Positions 1 through 7,713 of a DNA stretch of 26,392 nt are shown here, in pieces. The stretch spans positions 12,614 to 39,005 of the forward strand of contig PBVH01000045.1 in the NCBI GenBank assembly GCA_002728175.1, in the 5' to 3' direction. The stretch comes from Flavobacteriales bacterium. GTDB taxonomy: Bacteria > Bacteroidota > Bacteroidia > Flavobacteriales > BACL11. A model generated the notes under the pieces. That model worked only from the letters and a program-made list of their open reading frames with translations. It had not been told where the DNA came from and ran no database searches. A program made the position numbers and the translations under genes. Position 1 is the stretch's first letter, and every line of letters starts with the position of its first letter.

Positions 1-641
1 AACCTTTCAATTAAATACAATGTGGAAGCATCATAATTAGAAAGCATAGGAACAATAAAATTACTAACAGGAAAAGATCCAGCCTTGATGTATTTACTGT
101 CAGTAGATTGCAGCAAACAATCAGCAGCGTTCATAGTTAAAAATGCGACCATCAAAAGAACTTCAAAAATTAAAATTAGGTTAGCATCAGTTCTAGGCCA
201 CTTTGTCATTTCTTTACTCCAAAAGCGTTTCAATTTAACAACATTTCTTCTAGACCAAAAAACAACACAAGCAAAAAGAACAAAAAATGCAAGAATCTCA
301 AAGCTAGCAATTAAAAAATTATAAATAGATAATGGTATTATTGTTGCTAAAAATCTATGTGTTCCAAAAATTCCATCAATAATTATTTCTATTATTTCTA
401 TATTAATTATAACAAAACCTACATATATTAAAATGTGCAATATACCCGCAATAGGTCTTCTAGTCATTTTTGATTGACCAAGGGCAACACGAATCATATT
501 TCCCCATCTCTTAGATTTTTGATCCGAACGATTTATATCACTTCCTAAATTTATATTAAAAATGATTTTTCTGATATTAATTACAAACAAAGTTGTTAAT
601 GAAATAAAAGCTACAAGAAAAATAATATTTGACACGCTCAT
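1..641 (-). CDS. Membrane-anchored (Fe-S)-binding oxidoreductase, N-terminal part (runs off the left edge)
   Basis: An open frame starts at an ATG read leftward from 641 and stays open for about 213 codons to the window edge, so the gene is truncated by the window and not broken. The visible protein begins MSVSNIIFLVAF and has about four to five hydrophobic segments separated by basic loops, for example around ILHILIYVGFVIIN, FLIASFEILAFFVLF and ANLILIFEVLLMVAF. This membrane layout resembles the N-terminal domain of Bacteroidota heterodisulfide-reductase-like (Fe-S)-binding proteins, which carry their 4Fe-4S cysteine clusters in the C-terminal half. That half lies outside the window, so no cluster motif can be seen and the assignment rests on recall of the N-terminal pattern. 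Only one base separates it from the stop of the MCE gene, so it is very likely co-transcribed with the MCE and amidase genes. Its substrate is unknown. Confidence 0.6.
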   Translation of the reverse strand, partial: MSVSNIIFLVAFISLTTLFVINIRKIIFNINLGSDINRSDQKSKRWGNMIRVALGQSKMTRRPIAGILHILIYVGFVIINIEIIEIIIDGIFGTHRFLATIIPLSIYNFLIASFEILAFFVLFACVVFWSRRNVVKLKRFWSKEMTKWPRTDANLILIFEVLLMVAFLTMNAADCLLQSTDSKYIKAGSFPVSNFIVPMLSNYDASTLYLIER

Positions 642-642
642 A

Positions 643-1581
643 TTAGTTGTTATTTGACCTTTTGATTAAGGAAAAATTAATATATCTTTTGGGATTATCT
701 TTTATATCTTTAATGAGCTCAGAAAGCTCTTTAGTTGTTTTTTCTAAATTAGTATATAATTTATCATCATTTAACAATAAACCAGCACTACCCTCTTTAC
801 TATTTATCTGTGTCATTAAAGTATTAAAATTATTTACCAATGAAGTTAAATTTGAATTTGATAACGAATCAGAAATTAATGACATATTTGATAAAATACT
901 ATTGACACTAGAGTTACTTTCTTCTATGTTACTTAATATACTTTCCATATTGAAAATTATATTAGAAATTTTTTCTTCGTTTGCATCTATTATACCATCA
1001 ACTTTTTTCATGCTACTGGACATTAAAGAAAAAGTTTCTCCTAAACTTTCAATACTCTTAGATAAATCTTTTCTTGCATCTTTATTTAAAACTGCGGTTA
1101 CAATCATCATAACAGAATCGATGGATACAATTAACTCCTCTGCCTTTCTCTTAAATGGTAATATTTGAGCATTAACTTCTTCTTGTAAAGAACTTTCAAG
1201 ACTTGAACTTAAAGTATCACCAGAAGAAGCGTTATCTGAACTGGATGAGAAAATTAAATTAACTCCCTTTGTCCCCATTAAATCTTGATTAACTATTTTC
1301 AAAATAGATTCTTTTGGTACAACTAACTCTTTTTCAATATTAATAGTAACCAGTAAGTTATTGTTTGATTCGGTCAACATATCAATATCGGTAACAGATC
1401 CAACTTTATATCCACTAACAGTAACAGGAGCTCCAATTTGTAGACCATCAATATTTTGATAGAGAGCATAAAAAGTAATATTGTTTTTAAAAATATTTGT
1501 CCCTTTTAAATAGTTTATACCTAAAATTAAAATAAAAATAACAACTATTGAAACAATACCAACTTTCACTTCTCTTTTCAT
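643..1581 (-). CDS. MCE-family (MlaD-like) lipid-transport protein
   Basis: This 312-residue protein has a short basic N-terminus and one membrane anchor (about residues 6-26). An MCE domain follows at about 35-112, with the typical core GLQIGAPVTVSGYKVG and the segment QDLMGTKGV near the domain end. The rest is Ser/Asn-rich and probably coiled (about 115-300). MCE proteins form periplasmic hexameric rings or tubes that carry lipids between the membranes; MlaD is the E. coli example. The anchor places it in the inner membrane with the domain in the periplasm. It starts one base after the amidase stop and ends one base before the next gene, a tight three-gene unit. The usual permease and ATPase partners (MlaE, MlaF) are not in the window. 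The family is clear, but the lipid carried cannot be told from sequence. Confidence 0.85.
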   Translation of the reverse strand: MKREVKVGIVSIVVIFILILGINYLKGTNIFKNNITFYALYQNIDGLQIGAPVTVSGYKVGSVTDIDMLTESNNNLLVTINIEKELVVPKESILKIVNQDLMGTKGVNLIFSSSSDNASSGDTLSSSLESSLQEEVNAQILPFKRKAEELIVSIDSVMMIVTAVLNKDARKDLSKSIESLGETFSLMSSSMKKVDGIIDANEEKISNIIFNMESILSNIEESNSSVNSILSNMSLISDSLSNSNLTSLVNNFNTLMTQINSKEGSAGLLLNDDKLYTNLEKTTKELSELIKDIKDNPKRYINFSLIKRSNNN

Positions 1582-1582
1582 A

Positions 1583-2734
1583 TTAATTATTTTGTTTTTG
1601 CAAATTTAACGCATCTTTTGTAGATATCCTCTTCCCATTGTAAAAAGCTACCACAAAAGCATCTTTAAATCCATTATTTTTTAAATCGGTTTTCATCTCG
1701 TCTACAATACTTTTATCAGTATTACTACCAACATAATACTTATAAATACCATTAACTAATTTTTCTTCAACTTTTATTCCTGCAAACTTCTTATCATTAA
1801 AAATTGAAGTTAGATTTGTAGCAATTTGAACTTTATAAACAACCTGATTTGACTGCAAATTATTTTCGCTTTTATTATTTATATCATTACTATCAATAAT
1901 ATTATTTGAAGAAAACGAACTTTCTAAACTAAGTTTATAGTTCTTAACAGCTTCAAAAATGGACATAGCTATTTGATTTTGTCCTTGATCAGTTTGTAAA
2001 TAATCTTCTTCTTTGGGATTAGTTAAAAATCCACATTCAACAAGAATCGAGGGCATATTAGTTCGACTAATAACATAAAAAGGAGCTTGTTTAACTCCTC
2101 TACTCTTTCTATTTGCTTTATAAGCAAACTGCTCCTCAACATATTCTGCCAATTGAAGACTTTGATCAAGATATGTGTTTTGCATTAATGAAAATACTAT
2201 ATAACTTTCAGCAGATTTAGGATCAAAACCATCATATTTTTGTTTGTAATTATCCTCAAGATACATTGCTGCGTTTTCACGCATTGCAACATCTAAATTA
2301 GCTTTTAGCTTACTCATACCCATTACAAAAACACTGGCTCCATATGCTTTGGAATTGGTAAAACCATCACAATGAACTGAAATAAAAATATCTGCATTTG
2401 ATTTATTCGCAATTCTAGTTCTTTCATTCAACTCTAAAAAAACATCCTCTTTTCTAGTATAAATGACTTTAATATCTGGAAAACTATTCGAAATATAATT
2501 ACCTAATTTTAATGAAACTGATAAAGCTATGTCTTTTTCATACTTAGAATATCTTTTTGTTCCCAAAGTACCAGGATCTTTACCACCATGTCCCGGATCA
2601 ATAACAATAGTTTTTAATTTATTATTATTTAATCCATTTGAAAAAACATCATATGAAAATAACATAAGATTAACTAATAAAATAATAAATCTTACGTTTA
2701 TATGAGATAAATATAAAAAAGCTAATTTTGACAC
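1583..2734 (-). CDS. N-acetylmuramoyl-L-alanine amidase with C-terminal SPOR domain
   Basis: A 383-residue periplasmic peptidoglycan hydrolase that cleaves the amide bond between N-acetylmuramic acid and the stem peptide. A hydrophobic signal segment occupies about residues 14-32. The Amidase_3 domain runs from about 41 to 268, with the zinc ligands His49 (IDPGHGG), Glu66 (KYEKD) and His121 (SVHCD), and the catalytic Glu233 (LVECGFLTNP), all present. After a Ser/Asn linker, residues about 298-371 look like a SPOR domain (YKVQIA, then YKYYVG, then NNGFKDAFVVAFYNGK), which binds denuded glycan strands at division sites. The start taken is GTG at 2734; no in-frame ATG precedes the signal segment, and the ATG at 2753 hits a stop after three codons. 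It is first in a block with the MCE and membrane (Fe-S) genes and is divergent from lptD. Confidence 0.9.
   Translation of the reverse strand: MSKLAFLYLSHINVRFIILLVNLMLFSYDVFSNGLNNNKLKTIVIDPGHGGKDPGTLGTKRYSKYEKDIALSVSLKLGNYISNSFPDIKVIYTRKEDVFLELNERTRIANKSNADIFISVHCDGFTNSKAYGASVFVMGMSKLKANLDVAMRENAAMYLEDNYKQKYDGFDPKSAESYIVFSLMQNTYLDQSLQLAEYVEEQFAYKANRKSRGVKQAPFYVISRTNMPSILVECGFLTNPKEEDYLQTDQGQNQIAMSIFEAVKNYKLSLESSFSSNNIIDSNDINNKSENNLQSNQVVYKVQIATNLTSIFNDKKFAGIKVEEKLVNGIYKYYVGSNTDKSIVDEMKTDLKNNGFKDAFVVAFYNGKRISTKDALNLQKQNN
2723..2730 (+). promoter_or_regulatory. Candidate promoter of lptD (Bacteroidota -7 box)
   Basis: TAATTTTG matches the consensus TAnnTTTG exactly. It would place the start of transcription near 2734 and leave a leader of about 40 bases before the TTG start of lptD at 2777. 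The -33 element is weak: only TTTA-like sequence is seen at a suitable distance (around 2697-2700). The box lies within the first codons of the divergent amidase gene. The alternative TATAAT at 2764-2769 would give an almost leaderless message. Confidence 0.35.
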
Positions 2735-2762
2735 AATATTTCTACTGTTTCATTTGACACAA
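2727..2762. repeat. Direct repeat TTTGACACAA in the amidase/lptD control region
   Basis: The 10-base word TTTGACACAA occurs at 2727-2736 and again at 2753-2762, 26 bases apart start to start, in the same orientation. One copy covers the GTG start of the amidase and part of the lptD -7 box; the other overlaps the amidase -7 box. It might be a regulator site repeated at about 2.5 helical turns, or a chance duplication. No regulator can be named. Confidence 0.45.
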
Positions 2763-2767
2763 ATATA
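2760..2767 (-). promoter_or_regulatory. Candidate promoter of the amidase-MCE operon (Bacteroidota -7 box)
   Basis: Read on the minus strand this is TATATTTG, a full match to the Bacteroidota primary-sigma -7 consensus TAnnTTTG. A TTG that could serve as the -33 element lies 18 bases upstream (2786-2788 on the plus strand). Transcription would begin near 2756, giving a leader of roughly 20 bases before the GTG at 2734. The position is apt, but the region is A+T-rich and chance matches are common, so this is a candidate only. Confidence 0.4.
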
Positions 2768-2776
2768 ATATTAAGA

Positions 2777-5233
2777 TTGAATTTACAAGCTCATAAAATA
2801 TTTATATACATTTTCTTATTAACAGGATTATTTAATAATTTTTTGTTTGCCAATGATATTGACACTAGTAAAGTCAAAAATGGTAATAATTTTCTTGATT
2901 CAGAAATTGAAACATTTGCTGAGGATTCAATAAATATTGATATTAGCAATAAAAAAGTTCACTTACATGGAAATGCAAAAATTAAATATAAAAATACAAC
3001 TATAACTGCTGCTTATATAATAATAGATTGGACTGAAAATACAATTTTTGCTACTTCAATTAAAGATTCTTTAGATGAAGATATTGGCCTTCCAATATTG
3101 ACAGAAAACAAAAGTAGTTTCAAAGCCAAAGAAATAACATATAATTTTAAATCAAAAAAATCCTACGTAAAGCAAATTTCAACTAAAGAAGGTGATGGTT
3201 ATATTCTAGGTAAAATTGTAAAAAAAATGGAAGATGATGTTCTATATTTTAAAAAGGGTGATTATACTACCTGTGATGCAGATAAACCACATTATTCTAT
3301 TCGATCAAACAAAATTAAAGTTGTTCCTGGTAAAAAAATAATCACTGGACCTGCATATTTAACTTTTTTTAATATTCCTACACCATTAATTTTTCCATTT
3401 GGTTATTTTCCAAATAATACTAAGCAAAGTTCTGGCTTAATAATCCCATCTTATGGAGAGTCACAAGAACTTGGATTTTTTTTGAAAAACGGTGGATATT
3501 ATCTCCCAATTAATGAAAAAGCAGATCTAACACTTAAAGGAGATGTGTATTCAAAAGGAAGCTGGAACATTAAATCTAATCTTAATTATAAAAAAAGATA
3601 TAAATATAGTGGATCATTAAATTTGAGTTTTGCTAATATGATGAATAGTGAAAAAGGATTTCCAGATTATAATTTAAAAAGAGACTTTTTTATAAGATGG
3701 AAACATAGCCAGGATGCCAAGACAAATCCTAATTTACAGGTTTCTGCAAACGTAAATGCAGGGTCAAGTACTTTTCACAGAAATAATTTATCAAATACAA
3801 ATGATTACTTAAGTAATACATTCCAGTCAAATATTAGTTTAAGAAAAAAATGGGCTAATACGCCATTCAATCTTTCTTCAAACTTAAGACATAGTCAAAA
3901 TACTCAAAGTAAAATTATAAATCTTTCAGTTCCAGAAATATCATTAAACATGAACAGAATTTATCCTTTTAAGAAACAAGTTTCTAAAAACCGATGGTAC
4001 GAAAAAATTGGGTTAAGATATACTATGAGCGCAAAAAATGACATCTCAATTGCTGACTCATTATTTTTTGCAAACGAATCTCTTTCTAAATTTAGAAATG
4101 GAATAAAGCACACAATCCCAATCAACACTTCATTAAAAGTTTTTAATTATTTAACATTAAGTCCTAGCATAAATTTTACTGAAAGATGGTATTTTTCTCA
4201 AATCAAAAAAAATTGGGATGGCAATAGTGTTATAATAGATACAATTAGAAATTTTACTAGAGCTCATGAATACAATATATCATCAAGTTTAAATACAAAA
4301 ATTTATGGTTTAGTACAGTTTAAAAAAGGAAAAATCAAGGCAATAAGACATGTTTTAACTCCAAATCTATCATTTAGCTATAAACCGGATTTTTCTAAAG
4401 AAAAATATAATTATTATGAGGAGGTACAAATTAACAATGATGGTGACAAGGTTTTATATTCAATAATGGAAAATGGAATTTATGGCTCACCATCAAAAGG
4501 GGAATCCGGAAACATTAACCTCAACATAAATAATGTTTTTGAAATGAAAATAAAAAGCAAAAAAGATACAATTCGATCTGAAAAAAAAATTAAAATACTT
4601 GAAAGTTTAAATATTTCAACCTCATATAATTTGCTTAAGGATTCACTTAACCTAAGTAATATAAATTTAAACGCAAGAACAAGAATATTAAAAGTCTTAG
4701 ATATTAACTTTTCTAGTACATATGATCCATATATAACAAACAATGAAAAAAATAATAATATTAATATTTTAGAAATTAATAAAAATAACAGGATAGCGAG
4801 ACTGAAAAATTTAAATACTAGCATAGGACTAAACATCAATGACAAAAGTTTTAACACAAAAAATAGCGATGATAACAGAAGTTTTATCGAAATCCCTTGG
4901 AACTTAAGATTCAACTATAACTTAATATATAATAAAGGTTACAATTCCGCTAAATTTGCTGACACTACACAAAGCTTAAATTTTTCAGGGAATATTAAAA
5001 TAACAAATAAATGGAAATTAGGATTTAGATCTGGATATGACTTTGATTCCAAAGATTTAACTTATACCTCAATAGATATTTATCGAGATTTACATTGCTG
5101 GGAATTAATGTTCAACTACATTCCATTTGGATTTCAAAGAAGTTACACACTAACTATTCAAGTGAAAGCACCATCTCTTAGAGATTTGAAATATGAAAGA
5201 AAAAGAGACTGGTTTAGCCCTGACTATAATTAA
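2777..5233 (+). CDS. lptD: LPS-assembly outer-membrane protein LptD
   Basis: An 818-residue outer-membrane beta-barrel protein that receives LPS from the Lpt bridge and inserts it into the outer leaflet. A signal peptide (about 1-25, ending FLFA before NDIDT) leads to an OstA/LptA-like jellyroll domain at about 45-190 (HLHGNAKIKYKN, then AAYIIIDWTENT). Then comes the linker typical of Bacteroidota LptD (YTTCDADKPHYSIRSNKIKV, then TGPAYLTFFNIPTPLIFPFG) and a long Asn/Ser-rich barrel. It ends with DLHCWELMFNYIPFG, the usual C-terminal signature of this group. The start is TTG at 2777: no ATG or GTG lies in frame ahead of the signal peptide, and codon 1 directly precedes a good signal sequence. 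The disulfide pattern of E. coli LptD is not present, as expected for this phylum. Its last 20 bases overlap the convergent pabA-like gene. Confidence 0.88.
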   Translation: MNLQAHKIFIYIFLLTGLFNNFLFANDIDTSKVKNGNNFLDSEIETFAEDSINIDISNKKVHLHGNAKIKYKNTTITAAYIIIDWTENTIFATSIKDSLDEDIGLPILTENKSSFKAKEITYNFKSKKSYVKQISTKEGDGYILGKIVKKMEDDVLYFKKGDYTTCDADKPHYSIRSNKIKVVPGKKIITGPAYLTFFNIPTPLIFPFGYFPNNTKQSSGLIIPSYGESQELGFFLKNGGYYLPINEKADLTLKGDVYSKGSWNIKSNLNYKKRYKYSGSLNLSFANMMNSEKGFPDYNLKRDFFIRWKHSQDAKTNPNLQVSANVNAGSSTFHRNNLSNTNDYLSNTFQSNISLRKKWANTPFNLSSNLRHSQNTQSKIINLSVPEISLNMNRIYPFKKQVSKNRWYEKIGLRYTMSAKNDISIADSLFFANESLSKFRNGIKHTIPINTSLKVFNYLTLSPSINFTERWYFSQIKKNWDGNSVIIDTIRNFTRAHEYNISSSLNTKIYGLVQFKKGKIKAIRHVLTPNLSFSYKPDFSKEKYNYYEEVQINNDGDKVLYSIMENGIYGSPSKGESGNINLNINNVFEMKIKSKKDTIRSEKKIKILESLNISTSYNLLKDSLNLSNINLNARTRILKVLDINFSSTYDPYITNNEKNNNINILEINKNNRIARLKNLNTSIGLNINDKSFNTKNSDDNRSFIEIPWNLRFNYNLIYNKGYNSAKFADTTQSLNFSGNIKITNKWKLGFRSGYDFDSKDLTYTSIDIYRDLHCWELMFNYIPFGFQRSYTLTIQVKAPSLRDLKYERKRDWFSPDYN

Positions 5234-5243
5234 CCCAGTTTTT
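5208..5243. terminator. Candidate bidirectional intrinsic terminator within the lptD / pabA-like overlap
   Basis: ACTGG at 5208-5212 pairs with CCAGT at 5235-5239. After one mismatch, four further pairs (one of them G-T) extend the stem to 5217/5230, leaving a loop of about 12 bases. On the plus strand the hairpin is followed by a run of five T (5239-5243). On the minus strand it is followed by CTCTTTTTCTTTC (complement of 5195-5207). The same hairpin could therefore end lptD and the convergent polysaccharide operon. It covers both stop codons. A five-pair GC-containing stem before a T run is uncommon in such A+T-rich sequence, but the stem is imperfect. Confidence 0.45.
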
Positions 5244-5786
5244 AATCATTAAGAGCCCATATTCTGTCATAATTGATTCTGGATGAAATTGCAATCCCAT
5301 AATATCATATTTTCTATGCTCAATAGACATAATCAAATTATCAGAGTTGACAGATGTAACTTTAATTAGTTGAGGTATATGTTGTTTTGACACAACCCAT
5401 GAGTGGTAATGACCAATTTTAATATCATTAGGAACGTTATTAAAAATAATAGAATTTTCATATATAGTTAATTTACTTGTGATTCCGTGTTTTACTTCGC
5501 TTAAATTAACCAAACTACATCCAAAATATTCTGCAATAGCTTGATGCCCTAAACAAATTCCTAAAATTGATTTATTATGCTTATAAGTATCAATTATTTC
5601 AAACATTATTTCATGCTCTGTTGGCAATCCAGGACCAGGTGAAAAAATAATTTTATCATATATACCAACCTGCTCAAGTGATATTGAATTTGCTCTGTAA
5701 ACATCAACATCTTTTGCAAACTGTTCAACATAATGATACAGATTAAATGTAAAAGAATCTTTATTATCAATAATTAATACTTTCAA
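5214..5786 (-). CDS. Glutamine amidotransferase subunit, PabA/TrpG type (aminodeoxychorismate or anthranilate synthase component II)
   Basis: A 190-residue class I glutamine amidotransferase that releases ammonia from glutamine for a chorismate-using partner, in folate (PabB) or tryptophan (TrpE) synthesis. The class I triad is complete: Cys78 in GICLGHQAIAEYFG, and His168 with Glu170 in LQFHPES. The oxyanion segment SPGPGLP is at 49-55 and the N-terminal LIIDNKDSFTFNLYHY is typical. Length is normal for the family. No TrpE/PabB-like partner or other trp or folate gene is in the window, so the two roles cannot be separated, and in many bacteria one such subunit serves both. It begins directly after the GT2 stop with no spacer, making it the last gene of the polysaccharide operon, and its 3' end overlaps lptD by 20 bases tail to tail. 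Confidence 0.85.
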   Translation of the reverse strand: MKVLIIDNKDSFTFNLYHYVEQFAKDVDVYRANSISLEQVGIYDKIIFSPGPGLPTEHEIMFEIIDTYKHNKSILGICLGHQAIAEYFGCSLVNLSEVKHGITSKLTIYENSIIFNNVPNDIKIGHYHSWVVSKQHIPQLIKVTSVNSDNLIMSIEHRKYDIMGLQFHPESIMTEYGLLMIKNWVNYSQG

Positions 5787-6557
5787 TTATATTTTAGGTT
5801 TTTGAAAAAATTGCATTATTTTTTGTAGTGGCTTTTTGATTCTAATAAAATACGGTTTATTCAGTTGATTTTTAGTCCAAACTAACCCATCTTGTTTGTT
5901 AGCTATCAATCTATCAAAAATACTTGCATTACTAGCTCCTCCTGTCCTCATTTTAACTAGAATCATGGGAATATAGTTAGCAGAAATATTAAACTTGTAC
6001 AAGAGTCTAATAATCATATCATAATCTGCAGCCATATGTAATGAAGTATTATATAAACCAAATTGCTTGTATATAGATGATTTTACAAAAAAAGTAGGAT
6101 GAGGTAACATCCATCCATTTTTTAATTTTTTAGTTGTATAGGGACCAGACTGCCAATATCTTTGAATTTTTGATGTATCTTTAGCATTAACATATACCAA
6201 ATCACCATATACAGCGTCAGATTCGTGTTTATTAAATGTTTTTGCTACGTTACTTAATACATATGCATTAGGATAAAAATCATCTGAATTTAATATTCCA
6301 ATAATATCTCCACTAGCAGACTTAATTCCTTTATTCATTGCATCATAAATACCTTCGTCGTCTTCAGAAATATGAATATCCACATTATCAGAAAACTCTC
6401 TTACTATTTGATTTGTATCATCAGTTGAGTTTCCGTCAATCACTATATATTCTATATTTTTATAATCTTGGTTAACTATACTTTTAATTGTATCTCTGAT
6501 AGTTTTTTCACTATTAAAGGCTACTGTTATTATAGATATTTTTAACTCGTCATTCAT
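5787..6557 (-). CDS. GT2-family glycosyltransferase
   Basis: A 256-residue GT-A fold enzyme that adds a sugar from a nucleotide-sugar donor to the growing lipid-linked repeat unit on the cytoplasmic face. The N-terminal ISIITVAFNSEKTI (about 7-20) is followed by the conserved VIDGNSTDDT (about 39-48), SEDDEGIYDAMNKGI and the metal-binding LNSDDF (about 89-94). MAADYDMIIRL near 176-186 supplies the likely base region. There are no membrane segments, and the pattern resembles WcaA/WcaE-like capsule glycosyltransferases. The ATG overlaps the stop of the upstream GT4 by 8 bases (ATGAATGA), and the pabA-like gene follows without a gap. Donor and acceptor cannot be inferred. Confidence 0.85.
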   Translation of the reverse strand: MNDELKISIITVAFNSEKTIRDTIKSIVNQDYKNIEYIVIDGNSTDDTNQIVREFSDNVDIHISEDDEGIYDAMNKGIKSASGDIIGILNSDDFYPNAYVLSNVAKTFNKHESDAVYGDLVYVNAKDTSKIQRYWQSGPYTTKKLKNGWMLPHPTFFVKSSIYKQFGLYNTSLHMAADYDMIIRLLYKFNISANYIPMILVKMRTGGASNASIFDRLIANKQDGLVWTKNQLNKPYFIRIKKPLQKIMQFFQKPKI

Positions 6558-7713
6558 TATTAATATGATTTTTAAATATATTTACTATTAAATTAATATC
6601 ATATCTCTTTGAGTAATCAATGCAATCTGAAGGAGAAAACTTAATTGACAATGCATTTAACATTCCTTTACTAAATAAATCAACTCTATTGGAGACAAAA
6701 ATACCACATTTATGTTTATTAACATTTTCCCATATTGTTTTGTCTGAAACTACAACTGGAGTTCCAGAAGCCAAAGATTCTAAAACTACCATACCAAAAC
6801 TTTCAACATGTGAAGCAAGTGCAAATACGCTACAACTTGATAAAACTTCTTTTTTTTCCTCATCATTGAGTTGACCAACTAAAAAAACTGAATTTTCTAA
6901 ATTTAACTTTTTAATTAAACTAATAAGTTCATGTTTATATGTATCACCAGATCCAGCAATCATTAGTTTACTATTTGGCTTTTCTTTTAACAATAAAGCA
7001 AAAGACTTTATTAAATTATCATAACCTTTAATTTTATGTAGTCTTCCCATAGAAAAAATTATATCAGAAATTTTATCAAATTTTTTGTTAACGTACTTAT
7101 TTATAAGTTGATGATAGCTTATTTTTTTGGAATTTTTAAATGACTCAATATCAATCCCATCAGATAATTCAAAGTATTTGACTTTGGGAAATTGATTTTT
7201 TATATCAGTTGTTTCTATTTTAGAGCATCCATGCCAAGTTGCAAAATTAGCAAATGGTTTAATAAAAAAATTAATCCATAATTTCTTAAAATATTTTGAT
7301 AAAAAACCCTTCCATTTTAACCCCCAAGGAGACAAACTTGCTCTTGGACATATAATAATTCGTTTATTAAAAATCCAAGAAAAAAAAAGAGCAAGTGGAA
7401 CTGTATAATGAAAAATATATTGGATATAAATAACATCAGAATTCTTTATATCCTTATATAAATTTAAAATTAATGAAATTGATAAATAATAAGTTATTTG
7501 TTCTTTATAATATTTAACAAAAAAATTATCTTCTAATTTAATAAACTTATTTACTTTAACCTTGAGACTCTTATTACAGTTAGCATTTGTTGTCGACACA
7601 TATACCTTAAAACCTAATTTTGCCAATTTTTTACATAATTCATAAGTTGAAAAAATAGGACCACCATAGCATGTGGCAGGATAAAACGAATGTGAAACTA
7701 AACATATTCTCAT
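6550..7713 (-). CDS. GT4-family glycosyltransferase
   Basis: A 387-residue GT-B retaining glycosyltransferase. The N-terminal acceptor half starts MRICLVSHSFYPATCYGGP, with the usual glycine-rich loop after the first strand. The C-terminal donor half starts near 218 with IIFSMGRLHKIKGYDNL and contains the E-x7-E motif ESFGMVVLE (Glu304 and Glu312) followed by SLASGTPVVVSD. Hydrophobic patches at about 74-114 suggest monotopic membrane contact without a clear transmembrane helix. It overlaps the deacetylase gene upstream by 4 bases and the GT2 downstream by 8, so it is translationally coupled in the operon. It presumably transfers one sugar of the repeat unit; the donor is unknown. Confidence 0.87.
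   Translation of the reverse strand: MRICLVSHSFYPATCYGGPIFSTYELCKKLAKLGFKVYVSTTNANCNKSLKVKVNKFIKLEDNFFVKYYKEQITYYLSISLILNLYKDIKNSDVIYIQYIFHYTVPLALFFSWIFNKRIIICPRASLSPWGLKWKGFLSKYFKKLWINFFIKPFANFATWHGCSKIETTDIKNQFPKVKYFELSDGIDIESFKNSKKISYHQLINKYVNKKFDKISDIIFSMGRLHKIKGYDNLIKSFALLLKEKPNSKLMIAGSGDTYKHELISLIKKLNLENSVFLVGQLNDEEKKEVLSSCSVFALASHVESFGMVVLESLASGTPVVVSDKTIWENVNKHKCGIFVSNRVDLFSKGMLNALSIKFSPSDCIDYSKRYDINLIVNIFKNHINNE

Noticed and set aside
85..324. A small plus-strand open frame near the left edge
   Set aside because: It is antisense to the truncated membrane (Fe-S)-type gene, whose membrane helices read well on the minus strand.
647..1168. A 173-codon plus-strand open frame opposite the MCE gene
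   Set aside because: It lies wholly antisense to a clear MCE protein, is rich in Leu/Ser/Ile as expected from reading such a gene backward, and shows no recognisable domain.
2754..2769. An E. coli-like promoter for lptD made of TTGACA (2755-2760) and TATAAT (2764-2769)
   Set aside because: The two boxes are only 3 bases apart instead of about 17, so they cannot act as one promoter. The Bacteroidota-type box fits better.
4480..4914. A 144-codon minus-strand open frame within lptD
   Set aside because: Antisense to the barrel region of lptD; the Leu/Phe/Ile-rich product is what reverse reading of Asn/Lys-rich codons gives.
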